DNA of 64,000 nucleotides from Linyphia triangularis. Its lineage: Eukaryota > Arthropoda > Arachnida > Araneae > Linyphiidae. The stretch is taken from NCBI GenBank assembly GCA_963978545.1, contig OZ021726.1:32522459-32586458 (forward strand), read 5' to 3'. The notes under the pieces were generated by a model that saw only the letters and a list, made by a program, of their open reading frames with translations, ran no database searches and was not told the DNA's origin. Position 1 is the stretch's first letter, and each line of letters starts with the position of its first letter. The position numbers were made by a program, and so were the translations under genes. Of this stretch, positions 51,401 to 62,668 are shown in pieces.

Positions 51401-52774
51401 CTTCTGTGTTTATTAATATATATGGTAAACATGATAAAAATAATTTTAATTATGAAACGGGTAATTTTTTTTAAATGAAAGTTATTGAGTTGCCTACACG
51501 AATTATTTAAAATATTATTTTCTTCTCTTAATATAGCATGTGTTCAAAAAAGATAAAAAATGACTTAACTAATTAATGCCATACATTAAAAAATATATTT
51601 ATCGACGCAAATCACGTAATTGTCTTATAGATATCACTAAATAGAAATTACTATATAGGAAAGTAGTATTCAAAATTGTGTTTTGTTTCCTCTTTTAGAT
51701 AAAACACTATATTAATGTAGTGACAAGCTTAAACAAAGGCTCTTCCCGTATCATCAAAGTTCCAGACAATACTAAAAATATCACAGACAGGTACAATATG
51801 TCACATGAAGGTCTCATCACGATAAGTTCCCGTACAAAAATTCAACTAAAAGTTACGATAAACCATACAAGCCACAGATCTAATTTATATAAGCCACAAA
51901 CATGTATTATATACCCCTTTGAAGGTATCGATTATATTAGATGGATTATAATTAATTTAAAAATTCGATAACACTTCTTTTTTTTCTTTTCAAATTAATC
52001 CTCATTCACCAACGTTTCATAAAATAAATACTGCCTTGTTGTTATGGTCTAATGTCGTCAACCTTAACAAGGGGAAATTTCAGTCATTAACTGGCACCAA
52101 ATTGTACATGTTTGGTATCTGAACAAGATGTAGTACCGCAATAAAGTTGTCATTAGAAGCAATATTTTAATGGCAGTGACTGTCGCAATCCATTTTATTT
52201 TTAAATGACAACATTAAGAATAAAAACAAAACAATTAGAATAATGCTAAGGATTGTTTTTATTAGATTTTGAAGTTTTGAGGTGAGTTTATATGATAATA
52301 AAACTAGGTTTTTAACTAAAGGAAGCCTTTAAGTACAAATATTTTTCTTTTTTAAATGATACTTATGGAAATTAAAATTTAAAAACTTTCTTTAAAATTC
52401 TAAAAATTTTTGTCCTGAGAAGAAAGAGAAGAGAAACAATCGTTCAAAGTTTTTGTTCTACATGTTTTTCAATTATATTTTAATATTGTCCCAAACTTTT
52501 TAAGTGGAAATGATGGCACAGATTTACAAAATAAAAGTGTGATTTTTTTCTTTTCAAATGCCCCTTGTACAACAGAAAGTCACAACCAACATTCGCAAAA
52601 AATAAAGCTTCGGCTCACAAATAAACGCTGATAACTAACCTTTCAAAACAGTTCTAAATCTCCTCCTAAATCAAATGCCTTTTAACGCGTCTTATATACC
52701 TTCGAGTGCGAACTTTCCCAAAACATGTATTTAGAGACCAGCATGCGCAAGAAATCGCGAAATTTCTTGAAAGA
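47526..52774. other. Spacer with scattered patches
   Basis: No gene is recognisable. It contains the (AT)n tract at 48357-48401. GC-richer patches lie at about 48900-49240 (with TTGCGCAATGTCATAAAGC near 49134) and 50580-51020. T runs occur near 51239-51254. The 84-codon frame at 51720-51971 has an ATG and sits just downstream of an excellent acceptor-like tract, TTTCCTCTTTTAG, near 51699. It could be a small exon but resembles nothing I know. A repeat word shared with 5943-5975 lies near 52066-52101. Confidence 0.45.
48357..48401. repeat. (AT)n microsatellite
   Basis: About 22 uninterrupted AT dinucleotides. A shorter (AT)n tract of about 15 units lies near 25421-25450. Confidence 0.95.
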
Positions 52775-52956
52775 AAACTAGAGATGTGGAACATTGCACA
52801 ATTTTTAATTACACTATAATAGTGGTCACTGGATTCAAATTTGACGTGGAATAGCGTTATTACCATTTTTATATTTTAGTTCATTTGAAAAATGTCTAGT
52901 TTGGTGGTATACTTTTCAAAAATTCTTAAATTGTTCTTTCTTTTAAGAGTAAAAAA

Positions 52957-53134
52957 GGTTGGTTGTATTCAGATTATCTGGCGCCGTCAGCAACACGAGG
53001 GCTATAATGCGCCGAAACATTCGTCATTAGGCAAGCCAACATACATTTACAAACACCCATGCCTACGTGGGACTCGAACCCGTAACCTTGCGGTCTAGAA
53101 GCCAGCACGCTAACCACTATACCGTTTGGTCGGC
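52957..53134 (-). mobile_element. tRNA-derived SINE (copy 2) with 10-bp target duplication
   Basis: A 178-bp insert lies between GAGTAAAAAA at 52947-52956 and 53135-53144. On the minus strand it begins GCCGACCAAACGGTATAGTG. The A-box region reads TATAGTGGTTAGCGTG and the B box GGTTCGAGTCC is perfect. The body begins GGCATGGGTGTTTGTAAATG and the copy ends AATACAACCAACC. The head resembles a tRNA (the anticodon-loop position would read TCT), but the poorly paired stems and the attached body show it is a retroposon rather than a tRNA gene. It shares the head start, body motif and AACCAACC end with copy 1 at 4915. It is younger than Rep1 copy B. Confidence 0.88.
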
Positions 53135-53163
53135 GAGTAAAAAAAAGGAGAGAAGAAAAACCG

Positions 53164-53458
53164 TGTTACGTTACTGCTTATCGGTTTTGTTTTATTTAAG
53201 TAGAGATCATCGATGAACATTAACAAGCACATAACTAACTTGAAAATATCAAGGACATTACTTATTGAAAATAAAAGTTGTTTTTACAATGCAAATTAAA
53301 TTTTAAAAAGTTGTTGAATCATGACTGTCTGATCAGTTCGTTAGTTAAGTTCGTAGCGCGTTGCCCGGGAGTTCTGAGTCATCTGATGTTGCCTTCCGGG
53401 TTGAGTCGAGTCGAGTTGAGTTGTTGCGTTAGAGAGTTGGTGGGCATGTGACACCACA
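53164..53458. mobile_element. Possible solo LTR inserted in Rep1
   Basis: About 295 bp absent from Rep1 copies A and C interrupt copy B. The insert begins TGTTACG and ends ACACCACA (TG...CA ends) and is flanked by ACCG and ACGG, a near-match 4-bp target duplication. An AATAAA lies inside, near 53269, and GC-rich words such as GCGCGTTGCCCGGGAG follow. These features suit a solo LTR, but no internal retrotransposon sequence is present to confirm it. Confidence 0.45.
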
Positions 53459-53894
53459 ACGGTTATTCATGAGCGATGATAAAGGGAAGAGAACTCTGTG
53501 GAAGAAATTCGTTTTCAATTTTTTACTACATTATAAAAATTTTACGGGAATTTTGGTGGTGGGGATGTTATTTATTTTTGCAATCAAAAACATGATGTTG
53601 TCAATAGTATCAACCTTATGCGTTTGCGTAATTTTAATGATAGTCTTTATAGTAAGTCCCATGGCCGCCACTAGTTCATGCACCAAATTTGAACATCGTA
53701 GATCAATTTGTACATGAGTTATGCAGACCACGTACACACAGACATTCAGACAGACATATTTTCTAGACCACTTTTTTGAAGTCAGGTTGTTCCGAAAAGT
53801 GGAGAAAAAAAGAATCGATTTTTTTTTACTGAAAACCATACTTTCATTACTCTATGTAAACATATGGGTATTGAAAGCCAAAATAAAAATCGTC

Positions 53895-56800
53895 TAAACA
53901 AAATAATAGTGTTTAAGTGGCAAAATATTTCAAATTATTTTCAATACGACATACATTTACAGTTTCGTAAATATTAAAGATTCAGAATGAATAATTGTTA
54001 ATTTGGCCTTCTGTTTCTATTGTAATAAATTTGAAAGAAATGAGAAACATTTCCGAAGCATTGTAGACTGCGTCTTTAAGGCACAGGATTAGGCAATCTC
54101 AATTTCAAATCAGTTTCATTCAAAGGAAACCTAATTTGAAACAAAGTGACACGTTAATTTGGCAGAGAATGGAGTGTTAAACTGAAACAAAACGAGATGT
54201 CAGCTTGGAATAAGATAGATTGCTAATTTGAATCAAAAGGAAGAGCTGTTATAAGGGAAAGTAAAACTTTCACTGCTGTTTCTAAAACGTCTGAAATAAG
54301 ATTAACAAGTAGCAACTAGTAATAATACTCAAAGCATTAAATAGTAATTTTTCAATAAGTAAATAACTAATTTAAGATTTGTTCTGGAAGATTGGTTTTA
54401 GGTACATGTTCGTTTCTTAAATATTGGTACTTGATTTCCAAAAGTTTGAATGTTTATTAAATTTGAAATTTTACCTTCGATCGTCAAAAACTCTCAATTA
54501 TTTTTTAGAATGTGTAACTCTTTGCAATAAATAAAATAAATTCGTTGAAAAGTATTTCAACGTTTAAGTTTTTTTTTTTTTTTTTTTTGCAGAATTACAA
54601 TGGTATTTTATAGATAGATTTATAGCTTCAGTTTAAATTAAAATATTTTTGAAACTCTTAATTTAGTTTGAGAATTTTTTAATTTTTTTTATTCATTTAT
54701 ATTGTGGTTTGAAAAGTGTCTAAATTGAAGGTACGTGTATCAAGAAAAAATACAATGAAAATTTAATTAAAATTTTCAAATATACATATGCATTATTTCT
54801 CTCAATGCAACATTTTATTAAAAGCCTTGGAAGTGAAATACGACTTAATATAGTGAGTGAAAGTTTAGATTTTTTAGGGAAAAAAATGTATATCTTTACC
54901 ATAAACGTGTCTTATTAAAGGTAGATGTTAATAATATTATATATATCAAAAAGATCTTATAAATATAAGTATATCAATATTAATATTAATAATAAATCAT
55001 ATAATGTTACTTTTTAGTACACTAACTTAAAATGATACACAAATATATTTTAATATTAATTAATTTAACAATTTTTATATTTAAATTAATAATTTCAAAT
55101 GTATATTAATAATCTTTTATTAAAATTAATAGTTTTATATTTAAGAGTTATATTAAGTTAGATATTAAGAGTTAGATAATAGATATTAAGATAGATTTTA
55201 AGAGTTATTATATCAAGTTAGTAATTTCATCTTCAGATGAAAAAATCAATTCATATGGTGAAAAATTTAGGTGTTTACGAAATTTAATTTATTAAAACAC
55301 AGTTCCAATTATTTAAACTAACTTATTTCAGGCAAACCCCGTCGATAAAGTATTCTGCCATTCTAAATTAATATTTAAATTTCTTAACAAATTTAACGAG
55401 TGAAAGGCAATCCAATTTATTTGAACTATTATATATATATAGTTCTGAGTTAGCTTAGATGTAAAATACCCAAGCTAGCAAAAGAGATTTCGATACATTA
55501 TGCTCGGACTAAAAGCAACAAAAAACATCTAAACTCAACTCGATTTTCTGAAGAAAAAATCGTGAGGCCATGAAGAAATAAAGAAAAACCTTGGGTATTG
55601 GCTCAATTTTTCATCAAATGTCAACAACAGAGCCGGCCTTTTATTATATAGAATCAAGCAGAAAGGGAAATATTTTTGAAAGAAAGAAACGCCAGTTATT
55701 GGCAAATGACATGTTTTATATAAGGTTTCCGGATTGAAAATAAATTGGTTTCAGTTAAATAATTTGTTATTTATTAGAAAAAAAAATTATTTGAGTTTGA
55801 GAACGATGTATTAAAAATGTGAATATTGATTAGTTAATTAAAACTGGGTTGTCCATTTCTTCACTTTCTCTTTTAAACATTTATACGAATTTAATAAATT
55901 AACTTAGGCTGATAATAGATTAGAAAATGTATAGATACAAAATTCATTCATGGTATTTAAATTTAACGAGGTTTTTTTTCTCAGAAAGTTTTATTTCATA
56001 CCAAAAAATACGTGAGATATTCTGAACGTTTCGTAATAAACATAAACTTTATTTGCTCTGTTACTAATAGATATTAGAAGGTTTATAATTATCCATTATC
56101 ATAAACAAATATTTACCAGCTGATTAGTAGAGATTGCCTTCTATCATTTTTATGCTAACTATTTTAAAGTGTATAATTTAATGATAAAGTCATAAAATTT
56201 ACATTATTTTCTCTTATTTAAAAAAGATCTGCCAACTTTTAGAATAATTTTATTAGTTAAGTGTATAGTTATTTACGTATTTAACAATGTTAAACTAAAA
56301 TTTTCATTATTTAATAATTGATTTTATTATTTTTGTGTATTTAACTCATTAAAATTTGCACAGATATTGCATGCTATTCAACAAATAAGATATTATATGA
56401 AAATATGAATTCATATTTGAATATTCCATTTGGAAGTAATGCTAAATCAATATTCGTTCATGCTTAAAATGACTCATCTTCGTTTTAAAGATTTTATTCA
56501 CCTTTAAATAGAAAGATTTTTTTTTTCTCAAAATACTTTCCTTTCTTTTAAAAGTTTGTAACTTATTTAGAATGTACAAAGGAATATTATTAATGCACTC
56601 AGTATAATTGGATTGGTCAATATGTTTATTTTTAACACAGAATAATCACAGAATATGTTTATTTTTAACATAGAGGTAAAAGGAACGTTTAAGGTAACAA
56701 TAGTTTTGAAGTACAATTGCAACCAAAGATTTTATAATTCGAATCGAATTAAAGAAATGACAATAGCAATATACGTTCACATTACATGGAAGCCAAAGGC

Positions 56801-57072
56801 TTTCTTTTCGATTCTTTTTCTAATTAATGTATTGTGAGATTTTCATTGTTTCAGATAGTGACTTATATCTAACATAAATTTTCACTCGTCACAGTATTAT
56901 ATTTATATTTGGACATACAGAATTCATAAAGTAGACAACAGCCTTTATCTACTAATCTTAATGCCAATTTGTATATATCAGATGATTACAGTATAAAATA
57001 ACTGAAATATTTTATTAACTATTTTTTTATTTACTGCTATATTTAGATTCATTAATTTATGCTCTGACATAA
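53895..57072. other. AT-rich spacer
   Basis: No gene is recognisable. The stretch includes a 20-base T run (54569-54588), very AT-rich low-complexity DNA at 54930-55210 with loosely repeated AGTTAGATATTAAG words, and scattered short inverted repeats. Open frames here are short and featureless. Confidence 0.55.
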
Positions 57073-57480
57073 TCTTCTTAATATATATAAATTACGTGTT
57101 ACGTTGTTTGAGCCCAATGGACTCCAAAAATACTTAAACGATTTTAATCAAATTTGCACACCGTGTGCAGTTTGATCTAACTTAAAAGATAGGATAGCTT
57201 ACATCTCAATTTTTATAGCCGCAATATTATTTTATTGCAAATTATTTGTTTCTTATTTGACAGTCACAATTATCTGTTAGCTCCAAATGATTCTAACAGA
57301 TGGCGCTGTGTTGAAAGTACCAACGTTTCACGCAAGCTACAATTTAATGGCATGTGATTTATTACCGCAGTACTGAAAAATTTATTTCTGATTTATTTAT
57401 TTTTGTGAAAGGGTTTAGTTCTTTATTTCAATTCTGTCTGTCTGTGGATCAATAGAAACCTACTTAAAATTGGAATTGAG

Positions 57481-58295
57481 CTCTGAAATTTTCAACATAA
57501 GACAAATAGAGAAACAGCTCTGAAATTTTAAACATACGTAGTTTTAGCCATCTATTTAGACTTTTGAAAAACAGAATGTTAAAATTTTAATTAGTTATTT
57601 TTTAATTAATTTTCTTAATTAACAGATTTTTTTTTTTACAAAACGACTTCTAATAGGACTACAGTTCTGAAATTTTCAACATAAGTACTTTGGGCCTTCT
57701 AATTGGTCTTTTGAAAAACAGAATTTTAAATTTTTTTTTAGTTCTTTTTTAATTAATTTTTTTAATTAATTAATAAATATTTTACAAAATGATTTCTAAT
57801 AAGGCTACAGCTCTAAAATTTTCAACACAAATAGTTTTGGCCTTCTAATTGGACTTTTGACAAAAAGAACGTTCAAATTTTTATTTAGTTCTCTTTTGAT
57901 TAATTTTTTAATTAATAAATATTTTACAAAACAATTTCTAATAGGCTACAGTTCTGACATTTTGAACATAAGTAGTTTTGGACTTCTAATTAGACTTTTG
58001 AAAAACAGAATTTTTAAATTTTATTTGTTTTTTAATTAATTTAATTAATTAATCAACAAATATTTTACAACACGATTTCTAATTGGGCTACATTTCTGAA
58101 ATGTTCAACACAAATAGTTTTGGCCTTCTGATTGGACTTTTGACAAAAAGAACGTTATAATTTTAATTGTTTTTTTAATGAATTTTTAATTAATATTTTC
58201 ACAAAAAGTGACTTCTAATAGGCCTAGAACTCTGAAAGTAAAAAATAGTTTTGACCTTCTAATTTTGCTTTTTACAAACATCACGTGTTAAAATA
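57481..58295. repeat. Minisatellite in the Helitron, about 143-bp unit
   Basis: The block TCTGAAATTTTCAACATAA followed by TAGTTTTGGCCTTCTAATTG and CTTTTGAAAAACAGAA recurs with landmarks near 57519, 57665, 57811, 57952, 58094 and 58230. Spacings are 136-146 bp, about six units, preceded by a partial unit at 57481. Each unit carries AATTAATT-rich spacer. Alternate units share small variants (ACAAAAAGAACGTT versus AAAAACAGAAT), suggesting a two-unit amplification step. Confidence 0.9.
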
Positions 58296-58610
58296 TTCTT
58301 AAAGGAGTGTTGTGTTATAATTAACGGGGCTTTTTTTTTTATTGTTTCTCGACAAGGGAGAAGCTTCTAATATTAAGGCTTTCCTTACAATTAGTTTTTA
58401 GTGTGTGAAGCGACCTTACGCTTACGCAGCAATGAACCTTTTATCGAGCAATAGCATAGCCGGTCACGTGTTATTTAGACTGAAGTATCAATTGAATTCA
58501 TATTATAGTAAAAGTAATACAGTGGAATTCTTCTTGCTTTTCAATTATTAGTGCTTTATTGTTCCAAAAATCTTCATTTAAAATACATACATATAAGTAT
58601 TATCACATAG

Positions 58611-59054
58611 TTAATACCTGGAATGCCACCACATAATCTTTGATTAAAGATTGGTTCACCTATTATTCTCCTGCGTAATTTGAATCCACCTCGATTATGC
58701 TACGGTACGCGTTTGGTCATCAAAAAGATCACCGGAAATATACTTGAAGCTACCATTTTAACTGGAAAGTTTAAAGGAGAAGTGGTCCTGTTGCCACGTA
58801 TTCCGATGATACAATCAGAATCTATGATACCCTTCAAAAGGTTACAGTTTTCAATTCGTTTAGCTTTTGCCACGTCTATAAATAAGTCTCAAGGCCAAAC
58901 AGTGTCCATTTGTGGTTTAGATTTGGAAAATCCATGTTTTTCTCACGGGCAACTATATGTTGCATGTTCACGTATAGGAAAACCGTCGAATCTATTTGTG
59001 TTAGCTAAAGACAGGTTAACCAAAAATATTGTGCACCGATTAGTGCTAAATTAA
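58611..59054 (+). pseudogene. Helitron Pif1-like helicase, C-terminal fragment
   Basis: The frame reads PGMPPHNL, then an in-frame TGA at 58641-58643, then LKIGSPIILLRNLNPPRLCYGTRLVI, and stays open to TAA at 59052-59054. It shows the C-terminal landmarks of the Pif1-type helicase domain of Helitron Rep/helicase proteins. These are LRNLNPPRLC-GTRL, SINKSQGQT (helicase motif V region, within 58869-58902) and LYVACSRI (motif VI region). The complete protein would unwind DNA during rolling-circle transposition. The Walker A motif, the remainder of the helicase and the Rep domain are missing, because the element switches to minisatellite and unrelated sequence upstream. The frame after the TGA opens at TTG 58680, not ATG, so it is a relic rather than an independent gene. 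Confidence 0.93.
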
Positions 59055-59438
59055 ATTGAAATTAAAAGTATTTATAATTCCAAATAATAAACATTATTGT
59101 TAAAGATTTAAAACTATTTGCCCTACCTACCTCATTTATAAGTTTAAGTATCACGTGTTATTTACTAACAACTTTGTAATGTATTCATTTGTTACAAACT
59201 TGAATACAAAAAACAAAACAAATTTTAATTTATTTCTTTTGTATTGATTTTTGCTCAATATCAACGGTAGTAGAAAATCAATCATGGAGGTCGCCATGTT
59301 TTTTTACAAATGGCATCTGTGTGAGAAAGAATGGTGGTCCCCATGACTGGTGTTCTCCTACCGTTTCCCTTGAATACTTTACTACTATGTAATATAACAA
59401 AAACCTTAGCCACAGCAACGCGTGGCCGGGTCTGCTAG

Positions 59439-60483
59439 TTATTTTTATTATTTTTAAAAATTAGGATACATTTTTATCTGTCTTGCAAAATACATTTAAT
59501 GTAAATAATAAGTTTTCAAATCATTAATGTCACTCACAAGCTAACTCATTCAAATATAATTTTAACTAAGTGTATTAATGCATAAATGGTGTTGTGTTCA
59601 AAGAAAAAGAAGCTCTTCAGAAAAATTTATAAACTGTGCAAATTGTCATTGATAGGTTGGAATACAAGAAAATGTATTAACTGTCGAACTGTCGTACGAG
59701 TAAAATGCTTGTTATGAGACTAGAGAGATATTCTACAAACAATTGCGTATTTGTGAAAACATAAAAATAATACGTAACCGAGGAATTTTTAGGGATCGAT
59801 GTAAAATAATTACAGTGACGAAATTATAGCTGCTGACTAAAAATATTTAATAACGCATACTATTCTCAACTTTGGATACTTTAACGTAATTACATTATAA
59901 AAATTTATATTATTCCAGATGAAACTTATATTAGCGCATTTATATTGTACCAATATTAATTTTGTATTGCTCGATTTTTTTTTAATAAAATTAAATGATA
60001 TAAATGAAATTTACACAATCTATAAATTAAAAAATTAACTTTTTTTAAGAGAAATTATTTATATTAAGGCTAAAACTTAAAAAGTCGACACGGCATCAAA
60101 ATACCTATCTAAAAAAAGTTAAAATTATCAAATACTTAAAGGTATGATCATCAATTGATGGTGGTTGAGACCGAATGCGTTCATTTAAGCTTGAATGGGT
60201 GCTTTTGCTTCATCTAAAATTACAGTCCATTCATGCCTGTGTTTACAGAAACAACCCAGTTTGATCTTTCCTTTATATTGAATGGGATAAAATATGTTTA
60301 GCCTGTGATAAATAAGTATTTTTCATTTATATACTTTATTAAAGTAAATTTTCCGAGATGAGTGTTATTTTGTATAACTACACAAGAAAAAGGACGAAAA
60401 CAGACAACCAAATAACTTCTCACAATATTTACAAATCATACATCTAATATAAAAAAAAAAAAGCCTTTACTCAAAGAAGGAAT
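59439..60483. other. AT-rich spacer
   Basis: No gene is recognisable. A mixed-base patch at about 60130-60250 (ATGATCATCAATTGATGGTG and neighbours) could be regulatory but has no further support. A 12-base A run lies at 60451-60462. Confidence 0.55.
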
Positions 60484-60642
60484 TACCCACCTACTGGCTG
60501 GGTAGTTAACTATCTGGCATGCTAATGGTGACAGGTTCGAATCCCGCGTACGGCATGGATGTTCGTTAAGTTAAGCTTTAGATCCTGGCTTTCTTAGCCA
60601 TAATTTTAAACAAAAATACATCGTTGAGCGTACAAACTAGCC
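60484..60642 (+). mobile_element. tRNA-derived SINE (copy 3)
   Basis: The head reads CTGGCTGGGTAGTTAACTA (A-box-like), followed by a perfect B box GGTTCGAATCC (60534-60544), and the body starts GGCATGGATGTTCGTTAAG. The late body word CGTTGAGCGTACAAAC matches CGTTGAGAGTGCAAAC in copy 1. The flanks AAAGAAGGAATT (from 60473) and AAAAAAGGATTT (from 60643) may be a decayed target duplication. It is older and more diverged than copies 1 and 2. Confidence 0.75.
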
Positions 60643-60659
60643 AAAAAAGGATTTTTTTT

Positions 60660-61290
60660 AAGATAACAATACTAAGCATAATTATTGCAATCTTTGAAAA
60701 CATAATGTTTTTAAATATTAACTAATAATTGAAAAAATAACATTTCTTTAAAATATTTTTAAATATATTATCAGCTATGTTTTATGTAGCTTATATGATT
60801 AGTATATTTTATATAATTAGTGTAATTTTAGTTTAATTTTTTACAGCGAATAAATATAAATATAATCGTTGTTGTAATAATTGAAAACGGGTTGTTAAAT
60901 ATTAACTAAAAATTATCAAAATAACATTTATGTAAAATACTTACATATTTATTATCAGTTATATTTTATGTCTTTTAGGATATTTTTTGAAGCGAAAATA
61001 AAAAAAAAATAAGCATAATCATTATTGTAATCTTTGAAAACGTAATGTTATTAATATAACTAATAATTAGAAAAATAACATTTGTTTAAAATGTTTTTAA
61101 ATATATTTTCAGCTATCAGTTATGTAATTTATATAATTTTAGTATGTACTTTTTTAAAACAAACAAAACTAAGTATAGTTATTGCTGTTATCTTTGAAAG
61201 TGTAATTGTGTTAAATATTAACTAATTATTATTAAAATAACATTTCTTTAAAACGTTTATAAATATATTATCAACGATATTTTAGGAATT
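60660..61290. repeat. Tandem array of about 155-187-bp units, four copies
   Basis: The landmark ATTGCAATCTTTGAAAACAT and its variants recur near 60683, 60870, 61024 and 61180. Each is followed by AATATTAACTAATAATT-type, AAAATAACATTTCTTTAAAA-type and ATATATTATCAGCTAT-type blocks. Units differ in length mainly by a variable AT-rich spacer. The array begins directly after the SINE at 60484-60642. Confidence 0.82.
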
Positions 61291-62377
61291 AAAAGATTGC
61301 AAAAACAACACTTGTTTGCGTTCTGCTTGAAAAATATTTTTTTTTTAGTTGGGACACTGTTCAATACGACTCGTGAAATATGCTTTTTACTTTTCTAAAT
61401 CTAACTCTAAAATCACACGTACCGAAAACCACCCAAAGAAAATTGAACATTCATATAAGAAGCAGAAAATGGAATTTAATTATATTTTTCCGACTCAGCA
61501 TTTGCCCCGCTGTGTGACACCATCGCGTTCCAGCTCATTTTAAAATGCAATGGTTTCCTTTCGAAATCATTTGCATTTTCTCGAGATGCCAGATTTGAAA
61601 CGGAAATGACTTTAGCGTCTACGTCATTACTTTTGCCTTTCCCAAATATCTCTAGGACTTCTCATTGCGTGAATATTTATTACTCTAAAAGGGAGGGGCG
61701 TGAATCCTTTTCCCAATTTAATCACCTTTGAATTTATAACGTCCAAAGAATTAGAAGTGATTTGAAAATTTTAACTTTATAATATAAAGATAACTTTATC
61801 ATAAAGATAACGAAATAATAAGTTGAAGCTGAAGCTATAATTGACGGACAATATTAGTGTGATTATATATTTACTTTTAAAACTCATTGAAAATTTTGAT
61901 TTTTGATGTGCTTGGTATTTTTACAGTAAGGTATAAAAATATTATTCAAACTAATATATTATCTGATGTTTACAGTAATGCCAATATTCTATTACGTTGG
62001 ATACTAATTAGTATTCTAAACGCTTAAAATATTGATAGATAATATTTTGGTGTATAAGAAAACGTATTTCTCATTTTTAGTGAAGATTTCCGAAAAAGTC
62101 TGAATGATTTGAAAAATGAATTGAAAAAAGAAAAGAAAAGGAAGATGATAGATTAAGAAAAATGTACCATTGGGAAATACGGAATAGAAATTACGGAATT
62201 TTATCCATTAACTTCTAAAAATAATTAAAAAGTTCACCAACATATGGCGCAGTTGAATGAAATGCGAAAACTACAAAAAATAAAGTGTTTCAATTGTATC
62301 ATGTTGCTGCTAGAAATGGTAGTTATTTAAAAAACACAGAGTTGTAGTTTGAGCAACATGTTCAGATTTTTTAAAAA
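61291..62377. other. Spacer with a GC-richer patch at 61.34-61.74 kb
   Basis: No gene is recognisable. The patch contains CATTTGCATTTTCTCGAG, CTACGTCATTAC (CRE-like) and GGGAGGGGCGTG (GC-box-like), so a regulatory role is possible. The 65-codon frame at 61349-61543 opens at TTG and has no family features. The rest is AT-rich. Confidence 0.45.
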
Positions 62378-62598
62378 AAAGAATGCTCAACTAACATCGT
62401 CATCATAAACCCTTTTGCTAAATTGATTGAGTGGAATAAATTTGAGGACGGCTGTATGGGATTTATGAATAAAGCCTATTTTAATTTGAGTGGGTTTTTC
62501 ATAAATGGAACTGATGACTATGTTTTACTGAAAACCAATCTGCGTGCCTTGCTAAAGTAATGTATTCTGAAAAAGTTACCTTTGGTCTGCACTTCTAG
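62378..62598 (+). pseudogene. Tc1/mariner-type transposase fragment, dead (copy 3)
   Basis: One frame runs ECSTNIVIINPFAKLIEWNK, then FEDGCMGFMNKAYFNLSGFF and INGTDDYVLLKTN up to a TAA at 62558-62560. After a frameshift it continues KVMYSEKVTFG. NKAYFNLSG occupies the DEAHF-L-G position that carries the first catalytic Asp (here Asn, with the next Glu now Lys), and KVMYSEKVTFG matches the EKPLHSEKVTVWC segment. FAKLI and FEDGC are shared with the fragment at 20212, so both come from related transposons. It lies just left of Rep1 copy C, but I see no shared boundary proving they moved together. Confidence 0.78.
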
Positions 62599-62668
62599 AA
62601 AATGAATCATAGAGTACTTTTTTAAGCAACCTCCAGCATTGTTTGCCCAATTTTCACTCTCAATAAAT

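Larger units (their letters stand above)
52775..53894 (+). repeat. Rep1 copy B, split by two later insertions
   Basis: Head blocks match copy A: GATGTGGAACATTGCACAAT, TTTTTAATTACACTATAATA and TATACTTTTCAAAAATTC. The body is interrupted at 52957-53134 by a SINE and at 53164-53458 by an LTR-like insert. It then resumes with AAAATTTTACGGGAATTTTG and GTGGTGGGGATG. Tail blocks match copy C: AAATTTGAACATCGTAGATC, CACACAGACATTCAGACAGA and ACTCTATGTAAACATATGGG. No frame is conserved between copies; the minus-strand frame at 53531-53839 is an artefact of the repeat. Class is unknown. Confidence 0.78.
57073..59438 (+). mobile_element. Helitron, non-autonomous, both ends recognisable
   Basis: The left end TCTTCTTAATATATATAAAT follows a host A. 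The right end is GCAACGCGTGGCCGGGTCTG followed by CTAG (59435-59438) and a host T. Helitrons start with TC, end with CTRR just after a GC-rich hairpin-prone stretch, and insert between A and T without duplicating the target; all of this is seen. A weak stem AGCA...TGCT precedes CTAG. The element is about 2.37 kb, far shorter than an autonomous copy. It carries a minisatellite (57481-58295) and the broken tail of a helicase gene. The Rep nuclease domain is absent, so movement would need an enzyme supplied elsewhere. The exact left base is less certain than the right; TC at 57076 is an alternative. Confidence 0.82.

Noticed and set aside
53060..53134. tRNA-Arg(TCT)-like gene on the minus strand
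   Set aside because: The A and B boxes are good, but the stems pair poorly and the tRNA-like part is fused to a body and tail and bounded by a target duplication. It is a SINE head.
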